Source: Phytoseiulus persimilis (taxonomy: Eukaryota; Arthropoda; Arachnida; Mesostigmata; Phytoseiidae). Taken from it: DNA of 64,000 nt. The stretch is from contig CM075101.1 of the NCBI GenBank assembly GCA_037576195.1, forward strand, positions 45,942,001 to 46,006,000, written 5' to 3'. The notes under the pieces were generated by a model. The model made no database searches, was not told where the DNA came from, and saw only the letters and a list, made by a program, of their open reading frames with translations. How positions within the stretch are numbered: position 1 is the stretch's first letter; every line of letters starts with the position of its first letter. Made by a program: the position numbers and the translations under genes. Below, one piece after another: positions 63,645-64,000 of this stretch.

Positions 63645-64000
63645 TCTCAGATGAGGAGTTAATTTTCGAGAGCATTTTTGACCTTTGTTCCTCGTAAAGT
63701 TTGCTCAAAGTCCGCGGCGATATGCCAGTCGCCTACGGGACTCGTCTACCTTCTCCCGACTGTCATCATCTCCAGGGTTTGAATGAACAGGCTCTGAACT
63801 CTCCTTGATAGTACTTCCATGATATCAATATCGACAGGATGAAAACTCGGAGCGATTTCAGGACTACGAGGCTAGAGGAGGAGTTGATTCGGGGTATCCT
63901 TGATGACCTCTGTTAATTCTGATCGAGGTAATTCGATCCTAGAGGGCACCTCTACAAAAACTCGACATTGTGTCCTCCTGAGATCGACGGAGGCGAACGA
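63645..64000. other. 3' flank of the ankyrin gene
   Basis: I see no further exon in the last 356 bases. No canonical AATAAA is evident immediately downstream of the stop at 63644, so the poly(A) site may use a variant signal or lie beyond the window. Confidence 0.4.

Noticed and set aside
1-64000. CRISPR arrays, rRNA genes, operons, phage or viral genes
   Set aside because: No regularly spaced repeats, rRNA signatures, Shine-Dalgarno-led gene runs or viral protein motifs were found on either strand.

Overview
This window looks like nuclear DNA from an animal, most probably an arthropod. Intron-split genes with GT-AG junctions, AATAAA polyadenylation signals, two nuclear-type tRNA genes without an encoded CCA, an animal-type DLST lacking a subunit-binding domain, and two carbonic-anhydrase-related (CARP X/XI type) genes all support this. 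Balanced base composition, many introns of 75-150 nt and few transposons would suit a compact chelicerate genome such as a predatory mite, but that guess is weak. There are no operons, CRISPR arrays or bacterial signals.

Layout. From 1 to 13 kb I can support only transposon remnants: a 298-bp pogo-like MITE at 535-832, related fragments near 6.5 and 6.9 kb, and a short diverged inverted duplication near 2.0-2.3 kb. From 13.06 to 26.83 kb lie two CARP paralogues in head-to-head orientation: a six-exon minus-strand gene (13059-16550) and a five-exon plus-strand gene (22994-26826), with about 6.4 kb between their start codons. From 26.8 to 37.9 kb I see no confident gene. From 37.9 to 41.1 kb, and possibly up to 45.1 kb, several minus-strand exons with phase-compatible splice sites point to at least one gene of unknown function. 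A further isolated candidate exon lies at 52450-52869.

The right end is gene-dense. It holds DLST, the E2 subunit of 2-oxoglutarate dehydrogenase (53845-55428), a possible small terminal exon (55951-56115), tRNA-Met(CAU) on the minus strand, tRNA-Asn(GUU) on the plus strand, a long unexplained minus-strand ORF (57020-57865), and a 12-exon ankyrin-repeat gene (58025-63644, 5' end not found). The ankyrin gene's predicted product has a His/Pro-rich tail and ends in a CaaX-like CILQ. One of its introns contains a 924-bp, nearly perfectly palindromic TA-flanked MITE, which is itself bracketed by a direct duplication.

The genes do not form one pathway. The CARPs are predicted secreted proteins without catalysis, DLST is mitochondrial, and the ankyrin protein is probably a cytoplasmic or membrane-tethered scaffold. 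Exon models were built by eye from reading frame, splice consensus, phase and, for CARPs and DLST, recalled family sequences.
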